The notes beneath the pieces were generated by a model that saw nothing but the letters and a program-made list of their open reading frames with translations, was not told the DNA's origin and did no database searches. A stretch of DNA of 64,000 nucleotides, from the NCBI RefSeq assembly GCF_006094275.1, contig NZ_CP034412.1:1178001-1242000 (forward strand), given 5' to 3'. The position numbers and the translations under genes were made by a program. Source of the stretch: Glutamicibacter creatinolyticus. GTDB lineage: Bacteria > Actinomycetota > Actinomycetes > Actinomycetales > Micrococcaceae. Of the stretch, positions 37,797-46,486 are shown in pieces. Numbering within the stretch: the first letter of the stretch is position 1; each line of letters opens with the position of its first letter.

Positions 37797-38795
37797 GTGG
37801 CTTTGGACTTCACCGCAGTTGATTTTGAGACGGCAAATGGATTCATCGGGTCGGCCTGTTCGGTCGGGCTGATCAAGGTGCGTGGCGGGCGCATCGTGGA
37901 AACCGAGCAGTGGCTGCTCAAGCCGCCGGCCGGTTTCGACCACTTCGACCCGCGCAACGTCTCGATCCACCACATCACCGAGGACATGGTGGCCACCGCC
38001 CCGCGCATTGGCGAGAAGCTGACCGACCTGCTGCAGTTCGTCGGGGATGACGTGCTGGTCGCGCACAACTCGGCGTTCGACTCCGGGGTGATCCGGGCCG
38101 CGGCCGAGGCCAGCGAACTGTCGGTCCCGCAGATCCAGCACTTGTGCACCGTGAAGCTCTCCCGCAAGGCCTATGACCTTCCCAGCTATTCGCTGCCGTT
38201 CGTGGCCGAGGAAGCCGGGCACCCGATCGAAAACCACCACGAGGCGCTCGCCGACGCCGAAGCCTGCGCCTGGGCCATGATCGATATCGCCGAACGCGGC
38301 CAAACCCCCACCGTTCACAACACCGCCGAACACTACTCGGTGCCGCTGGGCCTGACCCGTCCCTGGCAGCCGGGGGATGAGATTTCCCGGGCCATGCGCG
38401 ACGCGCAGGGTTGGCTGGCCCGAGGCAACGCCATGCCCCCGCGCGACGCGTTCGCGTTCTGGCCGCAGGAGGGGGACAACCCGGCGCCGAACCTGGAGGC
38501 CGATGCCAGCCACCCGTTGTTCGGCCAAACCGTGGTGTTCACCGGGAACCTGGGCGTGCCGCGGCCCCAGGCCAAGGAATGGGCCGCCGCCCGCGGCGCA
38601 CAGACCGCCTCGCGGGTCACCCGCGCCACGACCGCGCTGGTGGTCGGGGACGGCTTTGTCCCCGAGGACCTGGCCAACGGCCGGCTGACCAACAAGGCCA
38701 AGCACGTGCTGCGCCTGCGCGCCGCCGGGCAGAAGGTGGAGATCATTTCCGAGGGCGAATTCATGCAGCTGGTCGAAGGCTTCGCCCTGCAGTAA
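37797..38795 (+). CDS. DEDDh 3'-5' exonuclease with C-terminal BRCT domain
   Basis: A 332-residue protein. The exonuclease domain (1-165) shows the DEDDh acidic residues: VDFETANG (D, E), VAHNSAFDSGVI (D) and HEALADAEA (H...D), as in DNA polymerase III epsilon-like proteins. A BRCT domain (about 245-330) follows, with FGQTVVFTGNLGVPR and TTALVVGDGF. This combination is common in actinobacteria and points to a DNA repair nuclease. The GTG at 37797 gives the natural N-terminus ALDFTAVDFET. Confidence 0.9.
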   Translation: MALDFTAVDFETANGFIGSACSVGLIKVRGGRIVETEQWLLKPPAGFDHFDPRNVSIHHITEDMVATAPRIGEKLTDLLQFVGDDVLVAHNSAFDSGVIRAAAEASELSVPQIQHLCTVKLSRKAYDLPSYSLPFVAEEAGHPIENHHEALADAEACAWAMIDIAERGQTPTVHNTAEHYSVPLGLTRPWQPGDEISRAMRDAQGWLARGNAMPPRDAFAFWPQEGDNPAPNLEADASHPLFGQTVVFTGNLGVPRPQAKEWAAARGAQTASRVTRATTALVVGDGFVPEDLANGRLTNKAKHVLRLRAAGQKVEIISEGEFMQLVEGFALQ

Positions 38796-38869
38796 TCTGC
38801 CGCGGGACGCGGCGCGACTTATCCTCCCGCAGTCTTCGCTCCAACCCGCTGATCTGCAACGATGGGTCT

Positions 38870-40243
38870 ATGACTTCTCGCGACCTGCTGACGCTGCGCA
38901 TTGAACTGATGGAATCCCAGCCGCTGATCTGGCGGCGCATCCAGATTCCGGCCGACCTGGACCTGGCCGCTGCCGGTGACATCATCCAGATCGCCATGGG
39001 CTGGGACAACAGCCACCTGCAGTCCTTCCACAGCGCGGACCCCACCCAGGGATGGGGCAAGCCACAGACCGGGACCAGCTGGTATGACCAGCTCGCCCTG
39101 GACGAGGAGCTGGAGGGCCAGCCGCAGGAGGGCACCACACTCGGCCAGGCCCTGGCGGTCAACCCGGGAACCCTGTTCTACGTGTACGACTTCGGGGACA
39201 ACTGGATGCACCGTCTGACCCTCGAATCCGCAACCCCTTGCCCGGGCGGGCAGTGCGCCGCTCGGGTGCTCGAGGGGGAATTGCGGGCGCCGGTGGAAGA
39301 CAGCGGCGGATTATCGGGCTGGTACGACAAGTTGGAAGAGTTCAACGCCGAACAGCCCTCCGAGGAGCAGCAGGAAACCATCGACTGGCTGCGCTGGCGC
39401 TCCGGGGATGAGCTCGACTTCGATCCGATGACCTACAACCAGCAGGCGGCGAACCGCGAGTTGGAACTGTACTTCAGCCTCGTCGCGGGAGACTCGGTCT
39501 TCGGCCAGTGGCTGCGCGCCAAGCCCTCGGGGGTACGCCGCTACGCGCTGATCCTGGCCAGCGAGGCCGGAATCACCGACGATACGCCGGGGGCGCGGAT
39601 CCCCGAATGGTTCTTCACGGAGATGGTTCGGCCGTTCCAGGTCCTCATTGAGCTGGCCCAGGGCGAAGGCATCAAGCTCACCCCCGCCAGCTGGATGAAC
39701 CCGAAGGCCGTGGCGGAACTGGTGGACCGACTGCAGTGGGAGGGCATCGACTACGAATCCTCCTCCCGCAAGCGTGAACACACGATGCACACGGTGGCCC
39801 AATTGCGTGAAGTGGCGCGCATGGCCGGACTGGTGCGGGTCTACCGCGGGCGTGTGCTCGCCACGAAAAAGGGCAGTGAACTGGCCGGGGATGAACAGCG
39901 CCTCGCCCGCCATCTGCTCAACGCCATCAACACGGCGGAAAAGGATGAGGGCCTGCGTGATGGCACCATCGCCTACTGGTTGTGCCGGGCCGCCGGGATC
40001 GAGGCGCTGAGCGACGCGGCGTCCGACTACATCACCGAGGTCATGAACTCCCTGGGTTACCGGATGGGGCCGCTGGGTCAGCCGCTGGGGCGCCATGCGG
40101 TCGTGCACCGCAGCACGGTTGCCCTACTGTTTGAGGAGCTCGCCCGGTGGCACCGACGCGACTCCGGGGGCTACTTCTCAAAGCCTGCCCAGGAACACGT
40201 GGACGAATTCGCGCGGATGGTGCTGCAGGCTCCCGTGTCCTGA
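38870..40243 (+). CDS. Plasmid pRiA4b ORF-3 family protein
   Basis: A 457-residue protein. The N-terminal 180 residues form a pRiA4b ORF-3-like domain: LRIELMESQPLIWRRIQIPA, MGWDNSHLQSF, and YVYDFGDNWMHRLTLE are its hallmarks. The C-terminal 270 residues are helical with no motif I recognise. The family is often carried on plasmids and integrative elements; its function is unknown. AACGAT six bases before ATG 38870 and no ribosome binding site suggest a leaderless mRNA. The open frame continues far upstream over the exonuclease gene but is only a shadow there. Confidence 0.85.
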   Translation: MTSRDLLTLRIELMESQPLIWRRIQIPADLDLAAAGDIIQIAMGWDNSHLQSFHSADPTQGWGKPQTGTSWYDQLALDEELEGQPQEGTTLGQALAVNPGTLFYVYDFGDNWMHRLTLESATPCPGGQCAARVLEGELRAPVEDSGGLSGWYDKLEEFNAEQPSEEQQETIDWLRWRSGDELDFDPMTYNQQAANRELELYFSLVAGDSVFGQWLRAKPSGVRRYALILASEAGITDDTPGARIPEWFFTEMVRPFQVLIELAQGEGIKLTPASWMNPKAVAELVDRLQWEGIDYESSSRKREHTMHTVAQLREVARMAGLVRVYRGRVLATKKGSELAGDEQRLARHLLNAINTAEKDEGLRDGTIAYWLCRAAGIEALSDAASDYITEVMNSLGYRMGPLGQPLGRHAVVHRSTVALLFEELARWHRRDSGGYFSKPAQEHVDEFARMVLQAPVS

Positions 40244-40681
40244 GGCGCGCCGCAACGGGGCGAGAGACGAACCGGTCCACCGCCTGACTGCGCTGTTGGC
40301 CTGCGGCCCCTGATGGGCCGTGCATTATGGCTTTGGTGTGCCTAGAATCTGGAATCCGCCTCATCCGTTGATTCACATGTCGTCACAACAGCGGAAGATG
40401 ACGGGATGTGACGCCCGAAATGTCGCCATAAGACTGATCATTGCAGCTTGTGACCTGCCCTTTGAGTCGTTCTCCATCCCTGCGCCAGACTGGTGGACAA
40501 CGAAGGCGATGACCTTCAAACCATCCAGAGCGGCCGAGAGATCTGGCTCTACGACGTCGCGGCAACCACCCATTGGGGCACGGTGCTACTGCCAGAAACG
40601 ATGGAGAATTTCCTGGCTGACCCCTCCTCAGTGAGGCCGCGCGGCCGGAACGCTTCGTCGCGGTAAAGACGAGGAGTACAC
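40244..40681 (+). other. 438-nt intergenic region, A/T-richer, with gene debris
   Basis: A short hairpin (40304-40309 with 40315-40320) lies just after the pRiA4b-like gene. From about 40320 to 40600 the DNA is richer in A/T than its surroundings, and contains the possible SMI1-like fragment described separately. Just before metN, GACGAGGAG provides a ribosome binding site. No S-box, SAM-IV or T-box fold for the met genes is apparent by eye. Confidence 0.5.
40466..40666 (+). pseudogene. Possible remnant of an SMI1/KNR4-like gene
   Basis: An open stretch, bounded by a TGA at 40463-40465 and a TAA at 40664-40666, reads LVDNEGDDLQTI, GREIWLYDVAATTHWG and PETMENFLADPS. This pattern (a D/G-rich turn, an aromatic strand, then a ...FxxFL helix) resembles the C-terminal half of SMI1/KNR4 (SUKH) proteins, often immunity factors. 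The N-terminal half is missing. GTG 40493 could start a 57-residue product, so a small intact gene is not excluded. Confidence 0.3.
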
Positions 40682-41491
40682 ATGATCAGCCTGCGCAACG
40701 TATCGACAAGCTTCGGCACCGGCAGCGACGCTTTTACGGCCGTGGACAACGTGTCCCTGGACATTCCCCGGGGCTCGATCCAAGGAATTATCGGTTTCTC
40801 GGGAGCGGGAAAATCGACCCTGATCCGCAACATCAACCTCCTGCAGCGCCCGGACAGTGGTTCGGTCAAGGTTGGCGGCGTGGAATTGACCGAACTTTCA
40901 GAGGAAGAGCTGCGGCGCGAACGCCATCAAATCGGCATGATCTTCCAGCACTTCAACCTGCTCAATAACCGCACCGCCGCCCAAAATGTGGAGCTCTCGC
41001 TCAAGTTTGCCGGGGTTCCCGCCCGCCAACGGAGAGCGAAGGCCCAGGAGGCGTTGGCCATTGTGGACCTGGCCGACAAGATCCATTCCTATCCGGCCCA
41101 ACTCTCCGGCGGCCAAAAGCAGCGCGTTGCCATCGCCCGTGCCCTGGCCACGGAGCCCAAGGTGCTCTTGTGCGACGAACCCACAAGCGCCGTTGACCCG
41201 CGCACCACCGCCTCGGTGCTCCAATACCTGCTGGACATCAACGCCAACCTGGGAATCACCACCGTGATCGTCACCCACGAAATGAACGTGGTCAAGGCCA
41301 TCGCCGACAACGTGGCGGTGATGGAAGACGGGCGGCTGGTTGAACAGTTTGACCTGGCCGAGTTGAGGCAACCGGGTTTCAGCCCGCATACCGCGATCGG
41401 ACGTTACCTGATCAGTGACGAGATCGTCCTGCAGCGCCCCACCGGTCATGAAGAACACCGCACCCCGCAGCTGTCGGCTGCCGCATCCTAG
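40682..41491 (+). CDS. metN: Methionine-type ABC importer, ATP-binding protein
   Basis: A 269-residue ABC ATPase with Walker [10 protein letters not shown], signature [15 protein letters not shown] and Walker [12 protein letters not shown]; these forms are typical of MetN. E. coli MetN has about 343 residues because of a C-terminal NIL domain that mediates inhibition by methionine. That domain is missing here, so import may be regulated differently or the substrate may differ. metI follows after 8 nt. Confidence 0.9.
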   Translation: MISLRNVSTSFGTGSDAFTAVDNVSLDIPRGSIQGIIGFSGAGKSTLIRNINLLQRPDSGSVKVGGVELTELSEEELRRERHQIGMIFQHFNLLNNRTAAQNVELSLKFAGVPARQRRAKAQEALAIVDLADKIHSYPAQLSGGQKQRVAIARALATEPKVLLCDEPTSAVDPRTTASVLQYLLDINANLGITTVIVTHEMNVVKAIADNVAVMEDGRLVEQFDLAELRQPGFSPHTAIGRYLISDEIVLQRPTGHEEHRTPQLSAAAS

Positions 41492-41499
41492 GAGACGTC

Positions 41500-42219
41500 T
41501 TGAGCACAATCTATCTTCCGCTTGCGGCCGCTGCGAGCAGCAACGGCGCAGTGGCCACCATTGACCGCCTGCTGGAACTGGGACCCGAGATCGGCGTCGC
41601 GATCGGCCAGACCCTGGCGATGCTGCTGGTCTCCATTCCCCTGGCGATCCTAATCGGTACCCCCTTGGGAATCTGGCTCTATTCGATGTCACCGCAGGGC
41701 CTGCGGCCCCGACCACAGCTGCATCGCATCGTCGACGGTGCAGTGAACACCATCCGCTCCTTCCCGTTCCTGATCCTGCTGATCGCGATCATCCCGGTCA
41801 CCCGGTTCATCGTCGGAACAACGGTGGGTACCGCCGCGGTGATTGTCCCGCTGACCATCAACGCGATTCCCTATTTCGCCCGCTTCGTGGAACAGAACAT
41901 CACCCAACTCGGTTCGGGCGTCGTTGAAGCCGCCAATGCCATGGGCGCCACCCGCGGGCAGATCATCCGCGATGTCCTGCTGGTGGAGGCCCGGCCGGCG
42001 CTGTTTGGCTCGATCACCATCATGACCGTCTCCTTCATCTCCTACTCGGCCATGGCAGGGCTGGTGGGCGGCGGAGGGATCGGCGACTTCGCCATCCGCT
42101 ACGGCTACTACCGCTACGAGACCGGTGTCATGCTCCTGGCCATCGTGCTGATGATCGCGCTGGTGCACCTGGTGCAGGTCTCCGGTACGGCGCTGGCCCG
42201 GCGCTACGACAAACGATAG
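41500..42219 (+). CDS. metI: Methionine-type ABC importer, permease
   Basis: A 239-residue MetI-type permease with five hydrophobic helices and the cytoplasmic coupling motif EAANAMGATRGQIIRDVLL. The TTG start has GGAG close by and is 8 nt after metN. It forms the membrane channel of the importer. Confidence 0.9.
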   Translation: MSTIYLPLAAAASSNGAVATIDRLLELGPEIGVAIGQTLAMLLVSIPLAILIGTPLGIWLYSMSPQGLRPRPQLHRIVDGAVNTIRSFPFLILLIAIIPVTRFIVGTTVGTAAVIVPLTINAIPYFARFVEQNITQLGSGVVEAANAMGATRGQIIRDVLLVEARPALFGSITIMTVSFISYSAMAGLVGGGGIGDFAIRYGYYRYETGVMLLAIVLMIALVHLVQVSGTALARRYDKR

Positions 42220-42261
42220 CCAGCACCCGTTACTTCACCTTCACTACTTCAAAGGAACACC

Positions 42262-43137
42262 ATGTCACTGACTCGTCGCAGGATCATCACCTCAGCAGCC
42301 GCCTTGGCCGTCACCGGCCTGCTGGCTTCATGCGGTTTGACCGGCAATGTCAATGCCGGGAACGACAAGACCATCAAGCTGATCGTCACCGAATCGGCGC
42401 CCACCCAGGAGCCCACGAAGATCGCCGAGCGAATCCTGGAGGAGCAGGGATGGGATGTGCAGGCGACCTACGTCACCGACATTGTCCAGCCCAACCACGT
42501 GGTGGCGAACGGTGAATATGACGCGAATTTCTTCCAGCACGCAGCCTACCTGGAGCAGTTCACGGCGGATCAGAACATCGAGGTGGACCCGGCCTTTTAC
42601 ATGTACGGTTCACCGGCCGGGCTGTACTCGACCAAGCACAAGTCGGCGAAGGAACTGCCCGATGGGGCCAAGATCGCCATCCCGGTGGATCCCTCGAACA
42701 ACGGCCGGGCCCTGGCCCTGCTGGCCAAGGAGGGGCTGTTGAAGATCACCGAGGGTAAGAGCGTCATCCACCTTTCGCAGAACGACATCCTGGAGAACCC
42801 CAAGAACTTCTCCTTCGTTGAGGTGGACCAGCAGTCGCTGTCCAAGACCCTGCCCGACGTGGATGCCGGCTTCCTGTTTGTGAGGCTCGGCGGGGAGATC
42901 GGGCTGACCCCGCAGGATGCGCTGCTGTTTGAGGAAGAGGAGGACGCCCTTCCCTACAACAACCTGGTGGCGGCAAAACCCGGTTTCATGGAGACCGAGA
43001 AGGGCAAGGCCCTGGAAGCCGCCTACCATTCCGATGAGGTGCGCGAATGGTACGAAGACTACCTCGACGGCGCACTGCCCACCCCCTGGGATCGCGACCC
43101 GGCAGCGGACCTCGCCACCTGGAACACCCAGAACTAA
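42262..43137 (+). CDS. metQ: Methionine-type ABC importer, lipoprotein
   Basis: A 291-residue NlpA/MetQ-type substrate-binding lipoprotein. The signal peptide starts TRRRIITS and ends in the lipobox LASC with lipidated Cys24; the paired arginines leave Tat export possible. The mature part has VTDIVQPNHVVANGEYDANFFQH, the MetQ family signature. AAAGGA precedes the ATG. With metN and metI it makes a complete importer for methionine or a related amino acid. Confidence 0.92.
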   Translation: MSLTRRRIITSAAALAVTGLLASCGLTGNVNAGNDKTIKLIVTESAPTQEPTKIAERILEEQGWDVQATYVTDIVQPNHVVANGEYDANFFQHAAYLEQFTADQNIEVDPAFYMYGSPAGLYSTKHKSAKELPDGAKIAIPVDPSNNGRALALLAKEGLLKITEGKSVIHLSQNDILENPKNFSFVEVDQQSLSKTLPDVDAGFLFVRLGGEIGLTPQDALLFEEEEDALPYNNLVAAKPGFMETEKGKALEAAYHSDEVREWYEDYLDGALPTPWDRDPAADLATWNTQN

Positions 43138-43153
43138 CGAACACATCTAAAAC

Positions 43154-43192
43154 GCCTGCGAGGGACAAGCCACCGGCTTGTCCCTCGCAGGC
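43154..43192. terminator. Perfect hairpin after metQ
   Basis: An 18-bp perfect stem (43154-43171 with 43175-43192) with the loop ACC, preceded by TAAAA and followed by TCTAT. It lies between the convergent metQ and DraG-like genes. Confidence 0.8.
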
Positions 43193-43306
43193 TCTATGCA
43201 TTGCCGGGGTCAGGGCCATCGCTCGTGCCCAATAACCCGTTCTCGTGAACGGTGGGCGGGAGCGCGTCACCCCGACGGGCCAGCGGCCCGGGGACCAACC
43301 GCTCGA

Positions 43307-44215
43307 TCAGCCGACCAGGCCCATCCAGCGCTCATGCAGTTCGGAAATGATGTCATCGAGCACCGAGGCGGGGCGTTCGGCGATCAGGTCGGTGCCGTAC
43401 ACCGCGGCCAGCAGGGCGACGGCGTACGCGTCGGCTTCTGGATCCCGGGGCTGCTCGGCCTGCGGATCCTCGTCTTCGTTCTCATCGGCCCCGCCAAAGT
43501 AGGAGGCATAGGCTTCGGCGGCGGGACGGTCCAGCGAAGCGGCAACGGTGTCCACGATCCCGCGCAGGGCCTCGGCGGCGCTGCCTTCCAGTCCCTTCAG
43601 GTGCCCCTGCCAGTCCCCGGCTGCGGCGGTGGACTTCTCCAGGGCCGAACGCAGGATCAGTGCGGCGGCGGCGGCAGTATTCGCCGCCGGTTCCCCGTGG
43701 CTGAGGAACGCGGCCGACTTGGCCAGCGCCTTCGTGTTGGCCTGCGGTACCCGGGCGATGAGTGCGGTGACCGCGGCGCGCGGCAGCACCCCGGTGCTGT
43801 CGTTCTGGGCGCCCGTGGGACGTGCCGCATAGCCCATGTCCGCGCTGTCCAGCCCGCTCAGGTTCGCCGGGTCCCCGGCCGCGATGCCCTCGGGGCGCTC
43901 CACGGCGGCGAATTCGGTGTCGATCCAGCGCTCCAGCGGCTCCGGCGCGGATTCCGGGAAGGAGCCGGTCAGCTGCTTGTAGGCGCGCAGGGAGGCCAGC
44001 CACATGCAGGCGGCCTCATCGCTGGCGACCCCGCTGTTGGCCCACTCCAGGGCTTCGAGCAGACCGTCGGCCACGTACAGGGCCAGCAGTTCGGTGGCCC
44101 CGGGTTCGTGTCCCTCCCGGGCGTGGGTCGCGCCGTCGGCCAGGCCAAGCAGGACCGCGAAAACCTTGTCGGAGTAGTCGTCGGGCAAAACTTCAAAATC
44201 ACCGGTTTGAGTCAC
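43307..44215 (-). CDS. ADP-ribosylglycohydrolase-like protein with eroded active site
   Basis: About 302 residues. The overall pattern follows the DraG/ADP-ribosylglycohydrolase fold: AVLLGLADGA near the N-terminus, LYVADGLLEALEW, a central GVLPRAAVTAL then AAFLSHGEPAANTAAAAALI (compare LTHGHP), and AYAVALLAAVYGTDLIAERP near the end. The metal-binding TDDT motif (here PGATE) and the C-terminal DSDT-type aspartates (here DPEAD) are not kept, so it may be inactive or bind ADP-ribose only. TAGAAT lies 7 nt before GTG 44215, suggesting a leaderless start; ATG 44224 is the alternative. Confidence 0.65.
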   Translation of the reverse strand: MTQTGDFEVLPDDYSDKVFAVLLGLADGATHAREGHEPGATELLALYVADGLLEALEWANSGVASDEAACMWLASLRAYKQLTGSFPESAPEPLERWIDTEFAAVERPEGIAAGDPANLSGLDSADMGYAARPTGAQNDSTGVLPRAAVTALIARVPQANTKALAKSAAFLSHGEPAANTAAAAALILRSALEKSTAAAGDWQGHLKGLEGSAAEALRGIVDTVAASLDRPAAEAYASYFGGADENEDEDPQAEQPRDPEADAYAVALLAAVYGTDLIAERPASVLDDIISELHERWMGLVG

Positions 44216-44276
44216 GCCTCCCATTCTAGCCACGCCCCGGCCGCGCGCAGGTGCCCGGCCCCGGCCGGGTGCGGAC

Positions 44277-45200
44277 CTAGGGTTCGGGGGAGGTGCAGAT
44301 CTCCATGAAGCGGGCCACGGCCGCGGACATCGGGCGGCTGGCCTCCCAGATCGCCCGCAGCGGCCGGTTCAGGGCGGTGCCGGCAATGGGCAGCTGCACG
44401 AACCCGGGGTGGGCGGCGCTGCCTTCGATGGCCAGCCGGGAAATCACCGCCGGTCCCAGCCCGGCGGCCACCGCATGGGTGATGGCCGAGTTGGAGTTGA
44501 ACTCCACGATCGGGGTGACCCGTTCGGTGCCCACATAGCTGTCCAGGAAGGCGCGGGTGCCCGAACCGGCCTCGCGCTCCACCAGCGCGGTGGCGGCCAG
44601 TTCGGTCAGGGTGACCGGGGTGCCGCGCTCCACCCACGGGTGGTGTTCGGGGGTGATGAGCACCAGCTGGTCGGTGTAGACGGTCAGGGCCACCAGCCCC
44701 TCGGGCACCTGTGGGGTTTCCACGAATCCCAGCGCGGTGTCGCGCTGCTGCACGGCGCTGATCACCTGGTCAGAGTTCATCACCCGCATCCTGGTGCGCA
44801 CCGCCTGATCGGCCTGGCGCAGCCTGCGGATCCAGGTGGGGGCCAGGTGCTCGGCAATGGTCATGGAGGCGGCGAAGCTGAACTCCTCGTCCGCCGAGGT
44901 GGCCAGCGCCTGCGCCCCGGTCCACAGGTTCTCCATGCTGCCCAGTACCTCGCGCGCCCACTGCACGGTGAGCTTGCCCTCGCTGGTCAGCTTCGAGCCG
45001 GTGCTGGCCCGCGCCACCAGCTGGTAGCCCAGGCGCCGCTCCAGGGTGCGCAGCGCCCGGCTGGCGTTGGGCTGCGCCATACCCACCGCCCGCGCCCCGG
45101 CGCTGAGGCTGCCCCGGTCCTCGATGGCCACCAGCAGGGCCAGGGCCGCGGGCTGCAGCCACTGTTCTATCCTTGGAGACTGGTTCGGCGATTCGTCCAT
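44277..45200 (-). CDS. LysR family transcriptional regulator
   Basis: A 307-residue LysR regulator: a winged helix (about 15-75, with SLSAGARAVGMAQPNASRALRTLE) and a periplasmic-binding-type effector domain (about 95-300). It is divergent from a YeiH-family transporter gene and probably controls it. ATG 45200 is used, although the frame is open for 57 more bases; the candidate operator overlaps this start. Target and effector unknown, though CysB/YeiE-like control of sulfur metabolites is a fair guess. Confidence 0.9.
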   Translation of the reverse strand: MDESPNQSPRIEQWLQPAALALLVAIEDRGSLSAGARAVGMAQPNASRALRTLERRLGYQLVARASTGSKLTSEGKLTVQWAREVLGSMENLWTGAQALATSADEEFSFAASMTIAEHLAPTWIRRLRQADQAVRTRMRVMNSDQVISAVQQRDTALGFVETPQVPEGLVALTVYTDQLVLITPEHHPWVERGTPVTLTELAATALVEREAGSGTRAFLDSYVGTERVTPIVEFNSNSAITHAVAAGLGPAVISRLAIEGSAAHPGFVQLPIAGTALNRPLRAIWEASRPMSAAVARFMEICTSPEP

Positions 45201-45223
45201 ATCAAAATCATATGACAGTGATA
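45198..45223. promoter_or_regulatory. LysR-type operator between the regulator and yeiH
   Basis: Two interleaved inverted repeats: CATAT-N7-ATATG at 45198-45214 and TATCA-N14-TGATA at 45200-45223. A/T-rich dyads of this sort, with T-N11-A spacing, are typical LysR binding sites. It overlaps the LysR start codon and lies about 50 nt before the transporter, fitting autoregulation and divergent control. Confidence 0.55.
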
Positions 45224-45271
45224 GCCAGCGCGTGGCTACCGACCCCACGCCAGGCATGAAAAGTTCGAGGT

Positions 45272-46321
45272 ATGCAGAAAAATCAGCTCACCGCCCCCGC
45301 TAAGTCCACGTCAAGCCCCGCTGCCGCCAGACGCTCGGGGACCTGGCGGGTGCTGGGGCCGGGGCTCGCGGCCTGCCTGGTCGGCGGGGCGATCTCCCTG
45401 CTGGCCGCCCAGGTGCTGCCGGTCAGCGCCCTGCTGATCGCGATCCTGCTCGGCGCACTGTGGCGCAACCTGTTCCCGGTGCCCGACGCGCTGGCCCCCG
45501 GGGTGGCCGTGGCTTCCAAGCGGCTGCTGCGCATTGGCATTGTGCTGCTGGGCCTGCAGCTGTCGCTGTCCACGATCCTCGGCCTGGGCGCCGGGGTGCT
45601 GGCCGTGGTGGTGGCCAGCGTGGGCATCACCTTCTTCGCGAGCCTGCTGATTGGCAAGTGGCTGGGCCTGGAGCTGCCGCAGCGGCTGCTGATCGCCGCC
45701 GGCTTCTCCATCTGCGGGGCCGCGGCCGTGGCCGCCACCGAGGGCACCGTGAAGGCCAAGCAGGAGCAGGTGGCCACCGCGATCGGCCTGGTGGTGCTCT
45801 TTGGCACGCTGATGATCCCGCTGGCACCGGCGCTGGGCGCCCTGGTGGGCTTTGACGAGGAAGCCACCGGGATGTTCATTGGCGCCTCCACCCATGAGGT
45901 GGCCCAGGTGGTGGCCGCTGGCGGTGCGGTGGGCACCTCGGCGCTGGCCGTGGCGGTGACCGTGAAGCTGGCCCGCGTGCTGATGCTGGCCCCGGTGATG
46001 GCCGGGGTGGGGCTGTACATGCGCCGCAAGCACTCGGTGACCGCCGATACCAAGCCGCCGGTGGTGCCGCTGTTCGTGGCCGGGTTCATCGTGGCCATGC
46101 TGGTGCGCACCGTGGGGATCCTGCCCGAGCCGGTGCTTGATGTTGCCGCGCTGATCCAGACTTTCCTGTTGGCCACCGCCATGTTCGGTCTGGGCCTGGG
46201 CGTGCACCTGCGCACCATCTTCAAGACCGGCGGCCGCTCGCTGGTGCTGGCCGCCGCCGCAACCGTGGTGATCATCCTGGTCGCCCTGGCCGGAACCTTC
46301 ATCTTCCCGCCCGCCGGCTAG
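45272..46321 (+). CDS. YeiH family putative sulfate exporter
   Basis: A 349-residue membrane protein with about ten hydrophobic segments and the family blocks LLRIGIVLLGLQLSLSTI, FSICGAAAVAATEGTVKAK and IGASTHEVAQVVAAGGAVG. YeiH proteins are proposed exporters of sulfate or related anions; the evidence is thin. A LysR gene is divergent, as in E. coli (yeiE-yeiH). GAGG directly before the ATG is too close for an ideal ribosome binding site. Confidence 0.88.
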   Translation: MQKNQLTAPAKSTSSPAAARRSGTWRVLGPGLAACLVGGAISLLAAQVLPVSALLIAILLGALWRNLFPVPDALAPGVAVASKRLLRIGIVLLGLQLSLSTILGLGAGVLAVVVASVGITFFASLLIGKWLGLELPQRLLIAAGFSICGAAAVAATEGTVKAKQEQVATAIGLVVLFGTLMIPLAPALGALVGFDEEATGMFIGASTHEVAQVVAAGGAVGTSALAVAVTVKLARVLMLAPVMAGVGLYMRRKHSVTADTKPPVVPLFVAGFIVAMLVRTVGILPEPVLDVAALIQTFLLATAMFGLGLGVHLRTIFKTGGRSLVLAAAATVVIILVALAGTFIFPPAG

Positions 46322-46347
46322 GCATACACGGCGAAACCTGACGACAA

Positions 46348-46388
46348 GGCCTCCCCGTCACCTGCATACTCCAGGTGATGGGGAGGCC
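46348..46388 (+). terminator. Hairpin terminator after yeiH-like gene
   Basis: Arms GGCCTCCCC (46348-46356) and GGGGAGGCC (46380-46388), with inner TCACCTG/CAGGTGA pairing. Good stem, no T-run, so termination may depend on Rho. Confidence 0.6.
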
Positions 46389-46486
46389 GTGTCGTGCACG
46401 GCACCAGTCAGCGAACCGCGCGCTGTTCACGCACAGCGCGCTCGCCGGTGAATCAAAGCGTCGCGGGGATTGCATAAGGTGAAGGT

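Noticed and set aside
38411-38869. N-terminal extension of the pRiA4b-like gene by 153 codons
   Set aside because: It lies out of frame within the exonuclease-BRCT gene, is Arg/Gly-rich, and a natural start with promoter-like sequence exists at 38870.
40320-40634. A 104-codon plus-strand frame in the gap before metN
   Set aside because: The translation lacks secondary-structure pattern and has no ribosome binding site; a different frame in the same region reads more like protein.
40244-40681. A SAM riboswitch or T-box upstream of the met importer
   Set aside because: I looked for the conserved S-box core and T-box bulge sequences and found neither; only a covariance search could exclude it fully.
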